Shown here: one piece after another, positions 54,011-62,851 of the stretch
How the letters are laid out: each line of letters starts with the position of its first letter
Numbering within the stretch: position 1 is the first letter of the stretch
NCBI GenBank assembly: GCA_028283725.1
Contig: JAPWKC010000002.1
Span: 277,025 to 341,024 of the forward strand
Source: Neorhizobium sp.
Lineage (GTDB): Bacteria; Pseudomonadota; Alphaproteobacteria; Rhizobiales; Rhizobiaceae
DNA: 64,000 nucleotides
Direction: 5' to 3'
Made by a program: the position numbers and the translations under genes
Notes under the pieces: generated by a model
Told to the model about the DNA's origin: nothing
The model's database searches: none
Seen by the model: only the letters and a program-made list of their open reading frames with translations

Positions 54011-55348
54011 ATGACCCGGTCGCAAATCGCCCCGCCACCCGGCCCGCTCGATAGTGCCATGGCAGCGATCGAACGCAATGTCGAGGCAGCTGTTGCGGAT
54101 CTGGGGCGAATGATTGCGGTCGATACCTCCTTTCCGCCGGGCGAAGGTTACGATGCCTTTGCCGACGTGATGGAGGATCTTCTCGCCCCGATGGGTTTCG
54201 GCTTTACCCGTGTGACGGTACCCGAGGCGCTGTGGCGGGTAGAAGGCGGCCCGGCGAGCGGCGCTCGCACAAATCTCGTTGCAGAGCGCGACACCGGAAA
54301 ACCCGTTTGCGGGCTCTATTATCACGTGGATACCGTACCGGTCGCACCCGGCTGGCAGCGTGATCCGCTGAGCCTGACCATCGAAGGCGACGCGCTTTAC
54401 GGCCTCGGCGCCGCCGACATGAAGGGCACGATCGCCGCCACGCTGCTTGCGCTGCGGTCGGCAGCCGAAGCCGGTGTCGAACTGGCCTATGATCCGATGC
54501 TTCTGCTCTGCACCGACGAGGAGGGAGGGCTTTATCCGGGCATCCGCTACCTCGCCGAACAGAAGATACTGAAAGGCCATATCCTCAATTTCAACGGTTC
54601 GGCCGCGCCGCGTGTCTGGGCCGGATGTTTCGGCATTTTCAATCTGCAACTGACCGTTCGCGGCCATGCGGTCCATGCCGGCGAGGGCAACCGTACCGGC
54701 ACCGGCATCAATGCCATCGAGGGCGCGCTGCCGGTGATGAACGCGCTGATGGCGCTGAAGCCTGATATTGCAAGCCGCGCCTCGGCGTTGACACCGCCGC
54801 CGCACGCGACCGGCCCATTGCGTCCGTCGCTCACCATCTCTGCCATCGAAGGCGGGACGGCGGGCGGGCAGGTGCCGGCCGAATTGAAGATCCTCGTGTC
54901 GCGCCGCTACGCGCCGGAAGAGAGCTATGAGGAGGCGCGTGCCGAAATCGAGGCCGCCATTGCACAGGCAGTCGCGCAGACGACCGGTCTCGGCCTTTCC
55001 ATCGATCTCGTCGGTCATCTGATCCCGACCGGCGACCCGGACGGGCCGCACTGGCCGCGCTGGCAAAAGGCGCTTTCGGCGGGTTTCGGTTATCAGCCCG
55101 ACGATTTTCACAAATGGGGCGCGGCCTCGTGTTCCGATTTCGGCTACGTGCAGAAGGCCGGCTTCGGGCCGGAAGTCCTGCTCGGCGGCCTCGGTCGACC
55201 GGCCAGCTGCATCCACTCGCCGGAAGAGCATACGACGCGGCAGGATATTATCGCGCTTGCCAGGAGCATCCTTGCCTATCTCGCCGCCGACTTTTCCGCC
55301 GATCTTAATCCAGAACACCGCTTCCAAGAGCGGGCATCGACAACCTGA
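54011..55348 (+). CDS. M20-family metallo-amidohydrolase (ArgE/DapE type)
   Basis: A 445-residue M20 peptidase/deacylase with the complete set of metal and catalytic residues: H and D in YYHVDTVPVAPGW, D in GLGAADMKG, the EE pair in CTDEEGG, and a late His in ASCIHSPEEH. A dimerisation lid lies between, with the conserved histidine in VRGHAVHAG. I start at 54011 because GAGGAACCTGCCC precedes it. Members hydrolyse N-acyl amino acids or dipeptides. It is first in an operon with a peptide-type transporter, so it probably cleaves the imported substrate in the cytoplasm. Confidence 0.9.
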   Translation: MTRSQIAPPPGPLDSAMAAIERNVEAAVADLGRMIAVDTSFPPGEGYDAFADVMEDLLAPMGFGFTRVTVPEALWRVEGGPASGARTNLVAERDTGKPVCGLYYHVDTVPVAPGWQRDPLSLTIEGDALYGLGAADMKGTIAATLLALRSAAEAGVELAYDPMLLLCTDEEGGLYPGIRYLAEQKILKGHILNFNGSAAPRVWAGCFGIFNLQLTVRGHAVHAGEGNRTGTGINAIEGALPVMNALMALKPDIASRASALTPPPHATGPLRPSLTISAIEGGTAGGQVPAELKILVSRRYAPEESYEEARAEIEAAIAQAVAQTTGLGLSIDLVGHLIPTGDPDGPHWPRWQKALSAGFGYQPDDFHKWGAASCSDFGYVQKAGFGPEVLLGGLGRPASCIHSPEEHTTRQDIIALARSILAYLAADFSADLNPEHRFQERASTT

Positions 55349-55360
55349 AGGGGACTATCC

Positions 55361-56923
55361 ATGCTTGAAATGAAACGACGCTTTTTCCTCGCCGGTACGG
55401 CCGCAGTCTCCGCTGCCGCAGCGATTGCCCCGGTCATCAGCCCGGCTTTTGCCGCTGAGCCCGTCAAGGGCGGTACGCTCAAGGTCTCGATCGACCAGGC
55501 GGTCAGCGTTCTTCATCCGCTCCTGACCCGCGTCAATCCGGAATACCTGGTGAGCGAGCTTCTCTACAGCAACCTGACCCGCCTCAAGGTCGACATGTCG
55601 ATCGAGCCGGATCTGGCCGAGAGTTGGAAGCCCAATGCCGATATGACGGAATGGACCTTCAAGCTGCGTTCGAACGTCAAGTTCCATGATGGTTCGGCCT
55701 TCACATCCGCAGACGTGGTCGAGACCTTCAAGGCGATCCTCGATCCCAAGAACGCTTCGCCCGGCCGCAACAATGTCGGCCCGATCGCATCCGTGGCCGC
55801 TGCCGATGCGCAGACAGTCACCTTCAAGCTCTCCGGCGCCTATGCCGACTTCCCTGTTGCGCTCGCCTATACCAATGCCCGCATCATTCCGGCAGCGATC
55901 GCGACCGGCGATTTCAAGAGCCTGTCGTCCAAGGCCGTCGGCACCGGCCCGTTCAAGCTCGTTTCCTATGAGCCGGATCGTCTTGTCGTCGTCGAGCGCA
56001 ACCCGAACTACTATGATCCCGCGCGTCCTTACGTCGATCGTATCGAAGTCCAGGTCTTCCCGGATCTGTCGGCCGAAGGGTCAGCAATGATTTCCGGTGA
56101 TGTGGACATCATGTCGAGCGTCCAGCCGACCGAATTCCTGCGTATGAAGGATTCGGACGGCGTCAATGTGTTGCGCGTTCCCTCGGGCCAGTTCTGCAAC
56201 ATCAACTTCGGCTGCGACACGGCTCCGTTCAACGATGCCCGCGTGCGCCGCGCCATCGCGCTCACCGTCGATCGCCAGGCCATGGTCGATTTCGTCACCG
56301 AAGGTTTCGGCACGCCCGGCAACGATACGCCGCTCAATGCCTCCTACCAGTTCTTCAAGGCGATCCCGAACCGCGAGAAGAACATCGCCGAGGCCAAGAA
56401 GCTGCTTGCCGAAGCCGGTCATCCGAACGGCCTCGAAGCGACGCTGATCGCTTCCGACAAGCCGTCGGTCCGCACCCAGCTTGCCGTCGCCCTGCGCGAA
56501 ATGGCCAAGGAAGCCGGCATCACCATCAATGTCCAGACCATGCCGCACGCCACCTATCTGGATCAGGTCTGGAAGAAGGGTGCCTTTTACGTCGGCTTCT
56601 ACAACATGCAGCCGACGCCGGACGGTATCTTCAAGCTGCTCTACACGTCTGATGCCGCCTGGAACGAGACGCGCTGGAACAACAAGGCATTCGACGCCCT
56701 GATCGCCGAGGCCCGCGCCACCGACGATGCCGCCAAGCGCACCGATCTCTACACCAAGGCGCAGGTGCTGATGAACGACGAAGTGCCGTCGATCATCCCG
56801 GCCTTCTTCGATGTTCTGGCCGCCAAGCGCAGCTGGGTCGAAGGCTTCCAGGCCCATCCGCGCGCATCTGTCTTCCGTCTCGATTATGCTTCGCTGACGG
56901 CAAAGGCGCCCAAGCGCGGCTGA
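55361..56923 (+). CDS. Peptide-type ABC transporter substrate-binding protein
   Basis: A 520-residue SBP_bac_5-family protein. The signal peptide begins MLEMKRRFFLAGTAAV; KRRFFLAG resembles a Tat motif, with likely cleavage after SPAFA. Landmarks are TRLKVDMSIEPDLAESWKPN (LAESW block), WTFKLRSNVKFHDGS and GTGPFKLVSYEPDR. AAGGGGAC precedes the ATG. Second gene of the operon, 12 bases after the M20 gene. Sequence is unlike the two other SBP_bac_5 proteins of the window beyond the family motifs. Confidence 0.93.
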   Translation: MLEMKRRFFLAGTAAVSAAAAIAPVISPAFAAEPVKGGTLKVSIDQAVSVLHPLLTRVNPEYLVSELLYSNLTRLKVDMSIEPDLAESWKPNADMTEWTFKLRSNVKFHDGSAFTSADVVETFKAILDPKNASPGRNNVGPIASVAAADAQTVTFKLSGAYADFPVALAYTNARIIPAAIATGDFKSLSSKAVGTGPFKLVSYEPDRLVVVERNPNYYDPARPYVDRIEVQVFPDLSAEGSAMISGDVDIMSSVQPTEFLRMKDSDGVNVLRVPSGQFCNINFGCDTAPFNDARVRRAIALTVDRQAMVDFVTEGFGTPGNDTPLNASYQFFKAIPNREKNIAEAKKLLAEAGHPNGLEATLIASDKPSVRTQLAVALREMAKEAGITINVQTMPHATYLDQVWKKGAFYVGFYNMQPTPDGIFKLLYTSDAAWNETRWNNKAFDALIAEARATDDAAKRTDLYTKAQVLMNDEVPSIIPAFFDVLAAKRSWVEGFQAHPRASVFRLDYASLTAKAPKRG

Positions 56924-56990
56924 TAAACCGATCCGATCGGGCGCGGCAAAAGCCGCGTCCGACCTCTTCAATTCCCCAAGGAACAGGTTC

Positions 56991-57938
56991 GTGTCCCCGA
57001 ATTACCTGCTCAAACGCCTGCTGATGATCGTCTACACGTTGTTCGTCGTGTCGCTGATCGTCTTTGCCATCACCCAGGTTCTGCCTGCCGATGCGGCGAC
57101 CATGATGCTCGGCGAAAACGCCACGCCGGAAGCGCTGAGCGCGCTTCGCCAGACGATGGGCCTCGATGCGCCGATCTACATGCAATATGTCCATTGGCTC
57201 GGCCACCTGTTGCAGGGCGATTTCGGTCATTCGCTGCGCACCAATCAGCCGGTCGGGCCTGCCATGTTCGCAGCACTTGGCCGCTCGCTCCTGCTTGCGC
57301 TCCTGTCGATCGGGCTGATGCTGGTGATCGCCATTCCGCTCGGCATCATCGCCGCCGTCCGCCGTGGCAAGGTCGCCGACATGCTGGTGAGCCTCGTCTC
57401 CTATCTCGGCGTCGCACTGCCGGAATTTGTCACCGCGACGGTTGCGGTTCTCGTGCTTGCCGACTGGCTGAAATGGTTGCCGCCCACCGGCTATGTGCCG
57501 TTGACGGAGGATTTCTTCGGCGCCATCGCCCATCTGGTCCTGCCGGTCTGCGTCATCTCGGTGATCCTGATCGCACATGTCTCCCGCATGGTCCGCTCGG
57601 AACTGGTCGATGTCCTTCATACGGACTACATCCGCGCCGCACGCCTGAAGGGCGTCTCAGGCCGCACCGTTCTGTGGCGCCATGCACTGCGCAACGCGCT
57701 TCTGCCGACGATCACCATCGTCGCTCTCGATGTCGGCTATCTGCTCGGCGGCGTCATCGTGGTCGAGGAGATCTTCGCCATTCCCGGTATCGGCCGAGAA
57801 CTGATCGTCGCCATCCAGGCGCGCGACCTGCCGGCCATCCAGGCGGGGGTGCTGATCATGGCCGCCACTTATTCGATCGTCAATTTCGTGGCGGACATCC
57901 TCTACGCGTGGCTCGACAAGAGAATCCAGTATGATTGA
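56991..57938 (+). CDS. Peptide-type ABC transporter permease (DppB-like)
   Basis: A 315-residue DppB-type permease: NYLLKRLLMIVYTLFVVSLI as first helix, the loop MGLDAPIYMQYVHWLGHLLQ, and the EAA loop AARLKGVSGRTVLWRHALRN. The start is GTG with AAGGAACAGG upstream. Overlaps the DppC-like gene by eight bases. Third gene in the operon. Confidence 0.92.
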   Translation: MSPNYLLKRLLMIVYTLFVVSLIVFAITQVLPADAATMMLGENATPEALSALRQTMGLDAPIYMQYVHWLGHLLQGDFGHSLRTNQPVGPAMFAALGRSLLLALLSIGLMLVIAIPLGIIAAVRRGKVADMLVSLVSYLGVALPEFVTATVAVLVLADWLKWLPPTGYVPLTEDFFGAIAHLVLPVCVISVILIAHVSRMVRSELVDVLHTDYIRAARLKGVSGRTVLWRHALRNALLPTITIVALDVGYLLGGVIVVEEIFAIPGIGRELIVAIQARDLPAIQAGVLIMAATYSIVNFVADILYAWLDKRIQYD

Positions 57939-58755
57939 GTTTTTGAAACGCCTTCTCGGCACGCCGCAGGGCGCCCTTGGCCTCTTTATCGTGCTCCTGA
58001 TTGTGGCCGTCGTCGTCTTCGGCCCTGTCATTGCCACGCACGATCCCGAACAGATGTCGATCCTCTCGCGTTACAAGGCGCCGAGCGCCAGCTTCTGGCT
58101 GGGCACGGACCAGTATGGCCGCGATATCTTCTCGCGGCTGATGATCGGCGCGCGGGCAACTGTCGTCATGGCCGTTCTGGCAACCATTGCCGGTACTCTG
58201 ATCGGGGCCCTGATCGGCACGACCTCGGCCTTTCTCGGTGGCCGGGCCGACGAGTTCATCATGCGCACCGTCGATGCGGTCATGTCGATCCCGAGCCTTC
58301 TGTTCGCGCTGCTTGTCGTCAATCTTCTCGGTTCCAGCACGGTCAACGCGCTGGTGGCCGTTGCGATCGCCTTCGCACCGGGCATGGCGCGCATTACCCG
58401 CAGCGTGGCCTTGTCGGTGCGCAAGCAGGATTATGTGAATGCGGCGATCGCCCGTGGCGAAAGCTCGGCCTTCATCATCCGCCGCGAAATGCTGCCGAAC
58501 GTCATTGCGCCGATCATCGTCGAGATGACCATCCGCGTCGCCTTTGCGGTCATGCTGTTTGCGACCCTGAGCTTCCTCGGTCTTGGTGCACAGCCGCCGG
58601 CAGCCGAATGGGGGCTGATGGTGTCCGAGGCGCGCCAGTACATGCATCTGAGCGCCTATATCCTGATCTGGCCGAGCGTGGCGATCGCCATCACCGCCAT
58701 CGGTTTCAACCTGCTCGGTGACGGGCTGCGCGATGCGCTCAACCCCCGCACGTGA
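57931..58755 (+). CDS. Peptide-type ABC transporter permease (DppC-like)
   Basis: A 274-residue DppC-type permease: ALGLFIVLLIVAVVVFGPVI, then GTDQYGRDIFSRLMIGAR, four to five further helices and the EAA loop AAIARGESSAFIIRREMLPN. Slightly short for the family because the N-terminal cytoplasmic lead is brief. Overlaps DppB-like gene; the ATPase gene follows after eight bases. Confidence 0.92.
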   Translation: MIEFLKRLLGTPQGALGLFIVLLIVAVVVFGPVIATHDPEQMSILSRYKAPSASFWLGTDQYGRDIFSRLMIGARATVVMAVLATIAGTLIGALIGTTSAFLGGRADEFIMRTVDAVMSIPSLLFALLVVNLLGSSTVNALVAVAIAFAPGMARITRSVALSVRKQDYVNAAIARGESSAFIIRREMLPNVIAPIIVEMTIRVAFAVMLFATLSFLGLGAQPPAAEWGLMVSEARQYMHLSAYILIWPSVAIAITAIGFNLLGDGLRDALNPRT

Positions 58756-58762
58756 GGTGGTC

Positions 58763-60427
58763 ATGACGAATACGATCGAAACGCCGGTTCTCGCCATCCG
58801 CGATTATTCGCTCGATTACGAGACCGCCAACGGCACGTTCCACGCGCTGAAGAACATCGATCTTTCGATCGGCCGCGGCGAAATCCTCGGTCTGGTCGGA
58901 GAATCGGGTTCCGGCAAGACCTCGCTCGCATGGTCGATCATGCGCTACCTGTCGAAGAATGCCCGCGAAACCTCCGGCGATATTCTCTTGAGCGGCGAGA
59001 GCCTCCTGAAGAAGTCGAATGCAGAGATCGAGGCGATGCGCGGTCGCCGCATCAGCATGGTCTTTCAGGATCCGAGCACCTCGCTCAATCCCACGCTCTC
59101 GCTTGGCCATCAGCTTTCCGAGGTGCTGATGCGCCACCGCAAGTTGACGAAGCAGCAGGCATGGAGGGAAGGCGAGGCGATGCTTGCCCGTGTCGGGCTG
59201 AAGACCCCAGCCGAGATGATGAAGCGCATGCCGCATGAGGCATCCGGCGGCGAAAAGCAGCGGGTCGTCATCGCGTCCGCCTTCGCCTGCAGCCCGGAAT
59301 GCATCATCTTCGACGAGCCGACGACGGCACTCGACGTGATCACCTCGCGTCAGATCCTCGATCTTTTCGTCGAGTTGCAGGAAGAGACCGGCGTCGCCTC
59401 CCTCTATATCTCGCACGATCTGGCGCTTGTCTCGCGCACCGCCGGTCGCGTCGCCGTCATCAAACACGGCGATATCGTCGAACAGGGCCCTGTGGCCTCG
59501 ATCTTCCACGCGCCGTGCGAGACTTATACGCGGGAATTGATCGCCGCCGTTCCCGATCCGACCCGCCGCCTGTCCAGCCCGTCGGTCGAAACGGGGGCCG
59601 AGCCGCTGGTGCGGGTGGAGAATGTCAGCGTCCATTACGGTCGCAAGCCGTTTCTCGCTTCCTTGACGGGCAGGAGCTTCACGCGCTTCAAGGGCAACAA
59701 CGCTGTGTCGCTGACCGTCAATCCCGGCGAAATCCTCGGTGTGGTGGGTGAATCCGGTTCAGGCAAGTCGACGCTTGCCAAGGCGATGACCGGGCTCAAT
59801 CCGTTCGAGGGCAAGATCTGGTTCGACGGCCGCGAGATCCGCGGCCTGAAGGATATGACGACGGCCTATCGCAAGGACGTGCAGATCATCTTCCAGCACC
59901 CGGACGCCTCGCTCAATCCGCGCCACAAGATTTCCGAAATCCTGTCGCGACCGCTGAAGCTCTATGGCGACGGCTCCAACCTGCGCCAGCAGGTGGGCGA
60001 CATGCTGGAAAAGGTACGTCTGCCGCGCACCCATGCCGATCGCTATCCGCACCAGCTCTCGGGCGGGGAGAAGCAGCGTGTTGCCATCGCCCGTGCCTTC
60101 GCCTCGAAGCCGCGGCTGGTCATCTGCGACGAGATCACCTCCGCTCTCGACGTATCGGTGCAGGCGTCCGTGGTCGAGCTTCTGCTCGAGCTGCAGAAGG
60201 CCAACAACACCGCCTACCTCTTCATCACCCATGATCTCAACCTGATCCGCCAGATCGCGCACCGTATCGCCGTCATGTATCGCGGCGATCTGGTGGAAAT
60301 TGCCCCGGCTGAAGAGATCGAAAGCGCCGACCGCGCCGATTATACGCGCCGCCTCATCGCCGCCGTGCCGCTTCCGGCCGGCGCATCCCCAATTGCATCT
60401 GCCACAATTGCATCTGAAGGAGCATGA
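58763..60427 (+). CDS. Peptide-type ABC transporter ATPase, tandem (DppD-DppF fusion)
   Basis: A 554-residue tandem ABC ATPase. Domain 1: [18 protein letters not shown] (Ala in place of the usual Leu of the signature), IIFDEPTTALD. Domain 2: GESGSGKST, LSGGEKQRV, LVICDEITSALD (Ile in place of the usual Pro). The start at 58763 has GAGGTGG directly upstream; earlier in-frame codons lie in the permease gene. It parallels the tandem ATPase at 47.0-48.65 kb. Confidence 0.92.
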   Translation: MTNTIETPVLAIRDYSLDYETANGTFHALKNIDLSIGRGEILGLVGESGSGKTSLAWSIMRYLSKNARETSGDILLSGESLLKKSNAEIEAMRGRRISMVFQDPSTSLNPTLSLGHQLSEVLMRHRKLTKQQAWREGEAMLARVGLKTPAEMMKRMPHEASGGEKQRVVIASAFACSPECIIFDEPTTALDVITSRQILDLFVELQEETGVASLYISHDLALVSRTAGRVAVIKHGDIVEQGPVASIFHAPCETYTRELIAAVPDPTRRLSSPSVETGAEPLVRVENVSVHYGRKPFLASLTGRSFTRFKGNNAVSLTVNPGEILGVVGESGSGKSTLAKAMTGLNPFEGKIWFDGREIRGLKDMTTAYRKDVQIIFQHPDASLNPRHKISEILSRPLKLYGDGSNLRQQVGDMLEKVRLPRTHADRYPHQLSGGEKQRVAIARAFASKPRLVICDEITSALDVSVQASVVELLLELQKANNTAYLFITHDLNLIRQIAHRIAVMYRGDLVEIAPAEEIESADRADYTRRLIAAVPLPAGASPIASATIASEGA

Positions 60428-60429
60428 CA

Positions 60430-61650
60430 ATGGACCCGAAGTCCCTTCTGGACCGGATCGACGAAAAGGCCTGCCTCGATTTCCTGTCGAAAATGGTTCA
60501 GCACAAGAGCCATTCGGAAACCGAGGGCGAGCGCGAATTGGCGCGCTACATGGTCGGCGAACTGGAAAAGATCGGCGTGGAAGCTGAGCTTCAACCTTTC
60601 GATGAAGGTCGCCGTTTCAACGCCATCGGCCGCCTGAAGGGCGAGGGCGGGGCCAAGAGCCTGCTGTTCAACGGCCATCTCGACACTAACCCGGTGACCG
60701 AAGGCTGGACGGTCGATCCCTATGCGGGTCTTGTCGATGACAAGTTCATCTACGGCATCGGCGTCTCCAACATGAAGGCCGGCGATGCCGCCTATTTCTG
60801 TGCAGTGAAGACGCTGCTCGATGCCGGCGTCAAGCTGAAGGGCGATGTCATCCTCACCTTCGTTGTCGGCGAATTGCAGGGCGGCGTCGGCACGGTTGCC
60901 GCAATCAAGAGCGGCGTGAAGGCCGATTATTTCATCAACAGCGAGCCGAGCGATCTCGTCGCCGTCACCATGCATGCGGCAGCACTGAGCTACGTGATCG
61001 AGCTGACGGGCGATACACGCCATCTGTCGAAGCGCGAGGAATCGGTCGATGCGATCGCGGCCGCCTGCGATATCATTCCGCGCATCAATGCCATGACCTT
61101 CAGCGGCGCCAGGAGCGAAATCCATCGCTCGATCAACCGCGGTCATGTGGGTGTCGTTCACGGCGCGCTTGGCCGCGATCTTGAGGAATGGCGTCCGCCG
61201 CAGGTGGCCGATTTCGTCCGTCTGCGTGGGGCCTGCCGTTATGCGCCGGGCCAGACGCAGGAAGGCGTGCTCGCCGATCTGGACCGTGAATTGCGCGCCC
61301 TTGAAGGCCGCTTCCCGGGCCTGAAGGCCAAGCTGGTGCCGGCGATGATCGAAGGCCGCCCGCTGATGCCACCCTTCGAGGTTTCCGAGGATTCGCGCAT
61401 CGTCAAGTCGATCAATGCCGCTTACGAGGCCGTGCGCGGCGAAAAGCAGCCGACGGGTGCGATCACGCCGACCCGCTTCTACGGCACCGATGCCGGCCAC
61501 CTCTATCAGGAACTCGGCATGGAAGGCATCGTCTGCGGTCCGGGCGGCCGTTACAACACCATGCCCGACGAGCGCGTCGATATCATCGACTATCTGGACA
61601 TGATCCGCGTCTACATGCTGACCATCCTCGATATCTGCGAGACCGCCTGA
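60430..61650 (+). CDS. M20-family protein with altered metal site
   Basis: A 406-residue M20/ArgE-DapE-like protein. Metal-site His83 and Asp85 are kept in NGHLDTNP, but the bridging Asp of GxGxxDMKG is Asn114 (GIGVSNMKAG), the second Glu of the EE pair is Leu149 (VVGELQGG, catalytic Glu148 kept), and the late His is replaced in GRYNTMPDE. It may bind one metal, use a different chemistry or act as a binding partner. I use the ATG at 60430 because AAGGAG is well placed for it; an ATG six bases earlier overlaps the ATPase stop. The partner M20 protein at 54.0 kb has an intact site. Confidence 0.88.
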   Translation: MDPKSLLDRIDEKACLDFLSKMVQHKSHSETEGERELARYMVGELEKIGVEAELQPFDEGRRFNAIGRLKGEGGAKSLLFNGHLDTNPVTEGWTVDPYAGLVDDKFIYGIGVSNMKAGDAAYFCAVKTLLDAGVKLKGDVILTFVVGELQGGVGTVAAIKSGVKADYFINSEPSDLVAVTMHAAALSYVIELTGDTRHLSKREESVDAIAAACDIIPRINAMTFSGARSEIHRSINRGHVGVVHGALGRDLEEWRPPQVADFVRLRGACRYAPGQTQEGVLADLDRELRALEGRFPGLKAKLVPAMIEGRPLMPPFEVSEDSRIVKSINAAYEAVRGEKQPTGAITPTRFYGTDAGHLYQELGMEGIVCGPGGRYNTMPDERVDIIDYLDMIRVYMLTILDICETA

Positions 61651-61651
61651 G

Positions 61652-62770
61652 ATGTTTTCCCGGGCGGACTATGATCGACGTATCGCTCTCGCCCGGAACG
61701 CCATGGCGTCTGCGGGGGTGGATCTCCTTCTCGTCGATAGCGGCGAGCTTCTGGCATGGCTGACGGGCTATACCGTATCTGAAACCATGTATCGCGCGGC
61801 TTTTTTGCCGCGCGATGGCAACGCCTGGTTTTGCCTGCGGGCGCTGGACGAGGCGCCCTGCCGGGAAAAGAGCTGGATTACCGATGTCGTCGGCTTTGCC
61901 GATACAAAGGAGGCACGGGTCGCGGTGGCCGACAGCATCCGCGACCACGGTTTTGCCGGCGCCGCTATCGGTTTCGACAGCAATTCCTACAGCATGAGCG
62001 CTGCCACCTATCTGCGGCTGACGCAGCTTCTGCCGGAGGCGAGATTGGTTGCCATCCCCGGCCTGAGCGACAGCCTGCGCTGGGTGAAGTCCTCGGAAGA
62101 AATCGCTGTTCTGCGACAGGCCTCGCAGATCGCCGACAAGGCAATGGCCGCCATTGCAAGCAATGCCCGGCCCGGCATGACCACGCGTGATGCCGCAGCG
62201 ATCGCATCCGGCGTCTTCCTGCGCGAAGGTGCCGATACGGGCGAAGTCGGCCCGGTGGTCAAGGCCTCAGGCAGCCACGAATTCCTGCATGGCGTGTTCA
62301 AGACCGAGGCGATCGAGGACGGCGATATCCTGCATGTGGAGCTGATCCCGCGGGTCGGCAATTATGGTGCGCGGATGATGCGGCCGGTCATGGTCGGCAC
62401 GCCATCGGCAGATCTCGAAAACGCTGCTCGCCAGCTTGTCGCGCTTCAGGACAGGCAGATCGCTGCCATGAAGCCGGGGACCCTTGCACGCGACGTCGAT
62501 GCCATCCTGCGGCAGGGTGTGCTCGATGCGGGGCTGCGGCCGGCCTATGAGAATGTCACCGCTTACACGCTTGGACTTTACACCCGCACGCCACGGACGA
62601 GCGATTTTTCCCGCGTCTTCCTGCCCGATGCCGACTGGCCTCTGGAGGAGGGAATGGTTTTCCATCTCTACGCGACGGCGCAGGGTCTCGGCTTCAGCGA
62701 AACCGTTGCCGTCGGTCCCGATGGCGGCGTTCGCCTGACCGAGACGCCACGGCAAATCCTGACGGCGTGA
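61652..62770 (+). CDS. M24-family pita-bread protein without metal ligands
   Basis: A 372-residue creatinase/prolidase-fold protein: N-terminal creatinase domain (VDLLLVDSGELLAWLTGYTV) and C-terminal pita-bread domain from about residue 150 (SSEEIAVLRQASQIADKA). Canonical M24 peptidases bind two metals through D, D, H, E, E. Here those places read Glu230, Arg241, Tyr305, Tyr340 and Glu350, so only the last is kept. Creatinase and ectoine-hydrolase-like relatives also lack metals and use a His; His213 (HEFLHGVF) is a candidate. Starts one base after the M20 stop and closes the operon. Substrate unknown, probably a small N-substituted amide. Confidence 0.87.
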   Translation: MFSRADYDRRIALARNAMASAGVDLLLVDSGELLAWLTGYTVSETMYRAAFLPRDGNAWFCLRALDEAPCREKSWITDVVGFADTKEARVAVADSIRDHGFAGAAIGFDSNSYSMSAATYLRLTQLLPEARLVAIPGLSDSLRWVKSSEEIAVLRQASQIADKAMAAIASNARPGMTTRDAAAIASGVFLREGADTGEVGPVVKASGSHEFLHGVFKTEAIEDGDILHVELIPRVGNYGARMMRPVMVGTPSADLENAARQLVALQDRQIAAMKPGTLARDVDAILRQGVLDAGLRPAYENVTAYTLGLYTRTPRTSDFSRVFLPDADWPLEEGMVFHLYATAQGLGFSETVAVGPDGGVRLTETPRQILTA

Positions 62771-62803
62771 TTGCCAGCCGTCGGATCGGCAATCGATAAG
62801 ACA

Positions 62804-62833
62804 AAAGAGCCGGCGGTTTTCCGCCGGCTCTTT
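62804..62833. terminator. Bidirectional terminator between M24 and cytochrome genes
   Basis: A 13-bp stem AAAGAGCCGGCGG / CCGCCGGCTCTTT with loop TTTT, in the 81-bp gap between convergent genes. A and T runs on both sides suit termination in both directions. Confidence 0.9.
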
Positions 62834-62851
62834 CCTTTGTAACCAGCCCTA

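Noticed and set aside
60430..62770. Ectoine-degradation pair (DoeA/DoeB)
   Set aside because: The M24 protein could resemble DoeA, but DoeB belongs to the AstE/AspA family and not M20, and no other ectoine genes are present.
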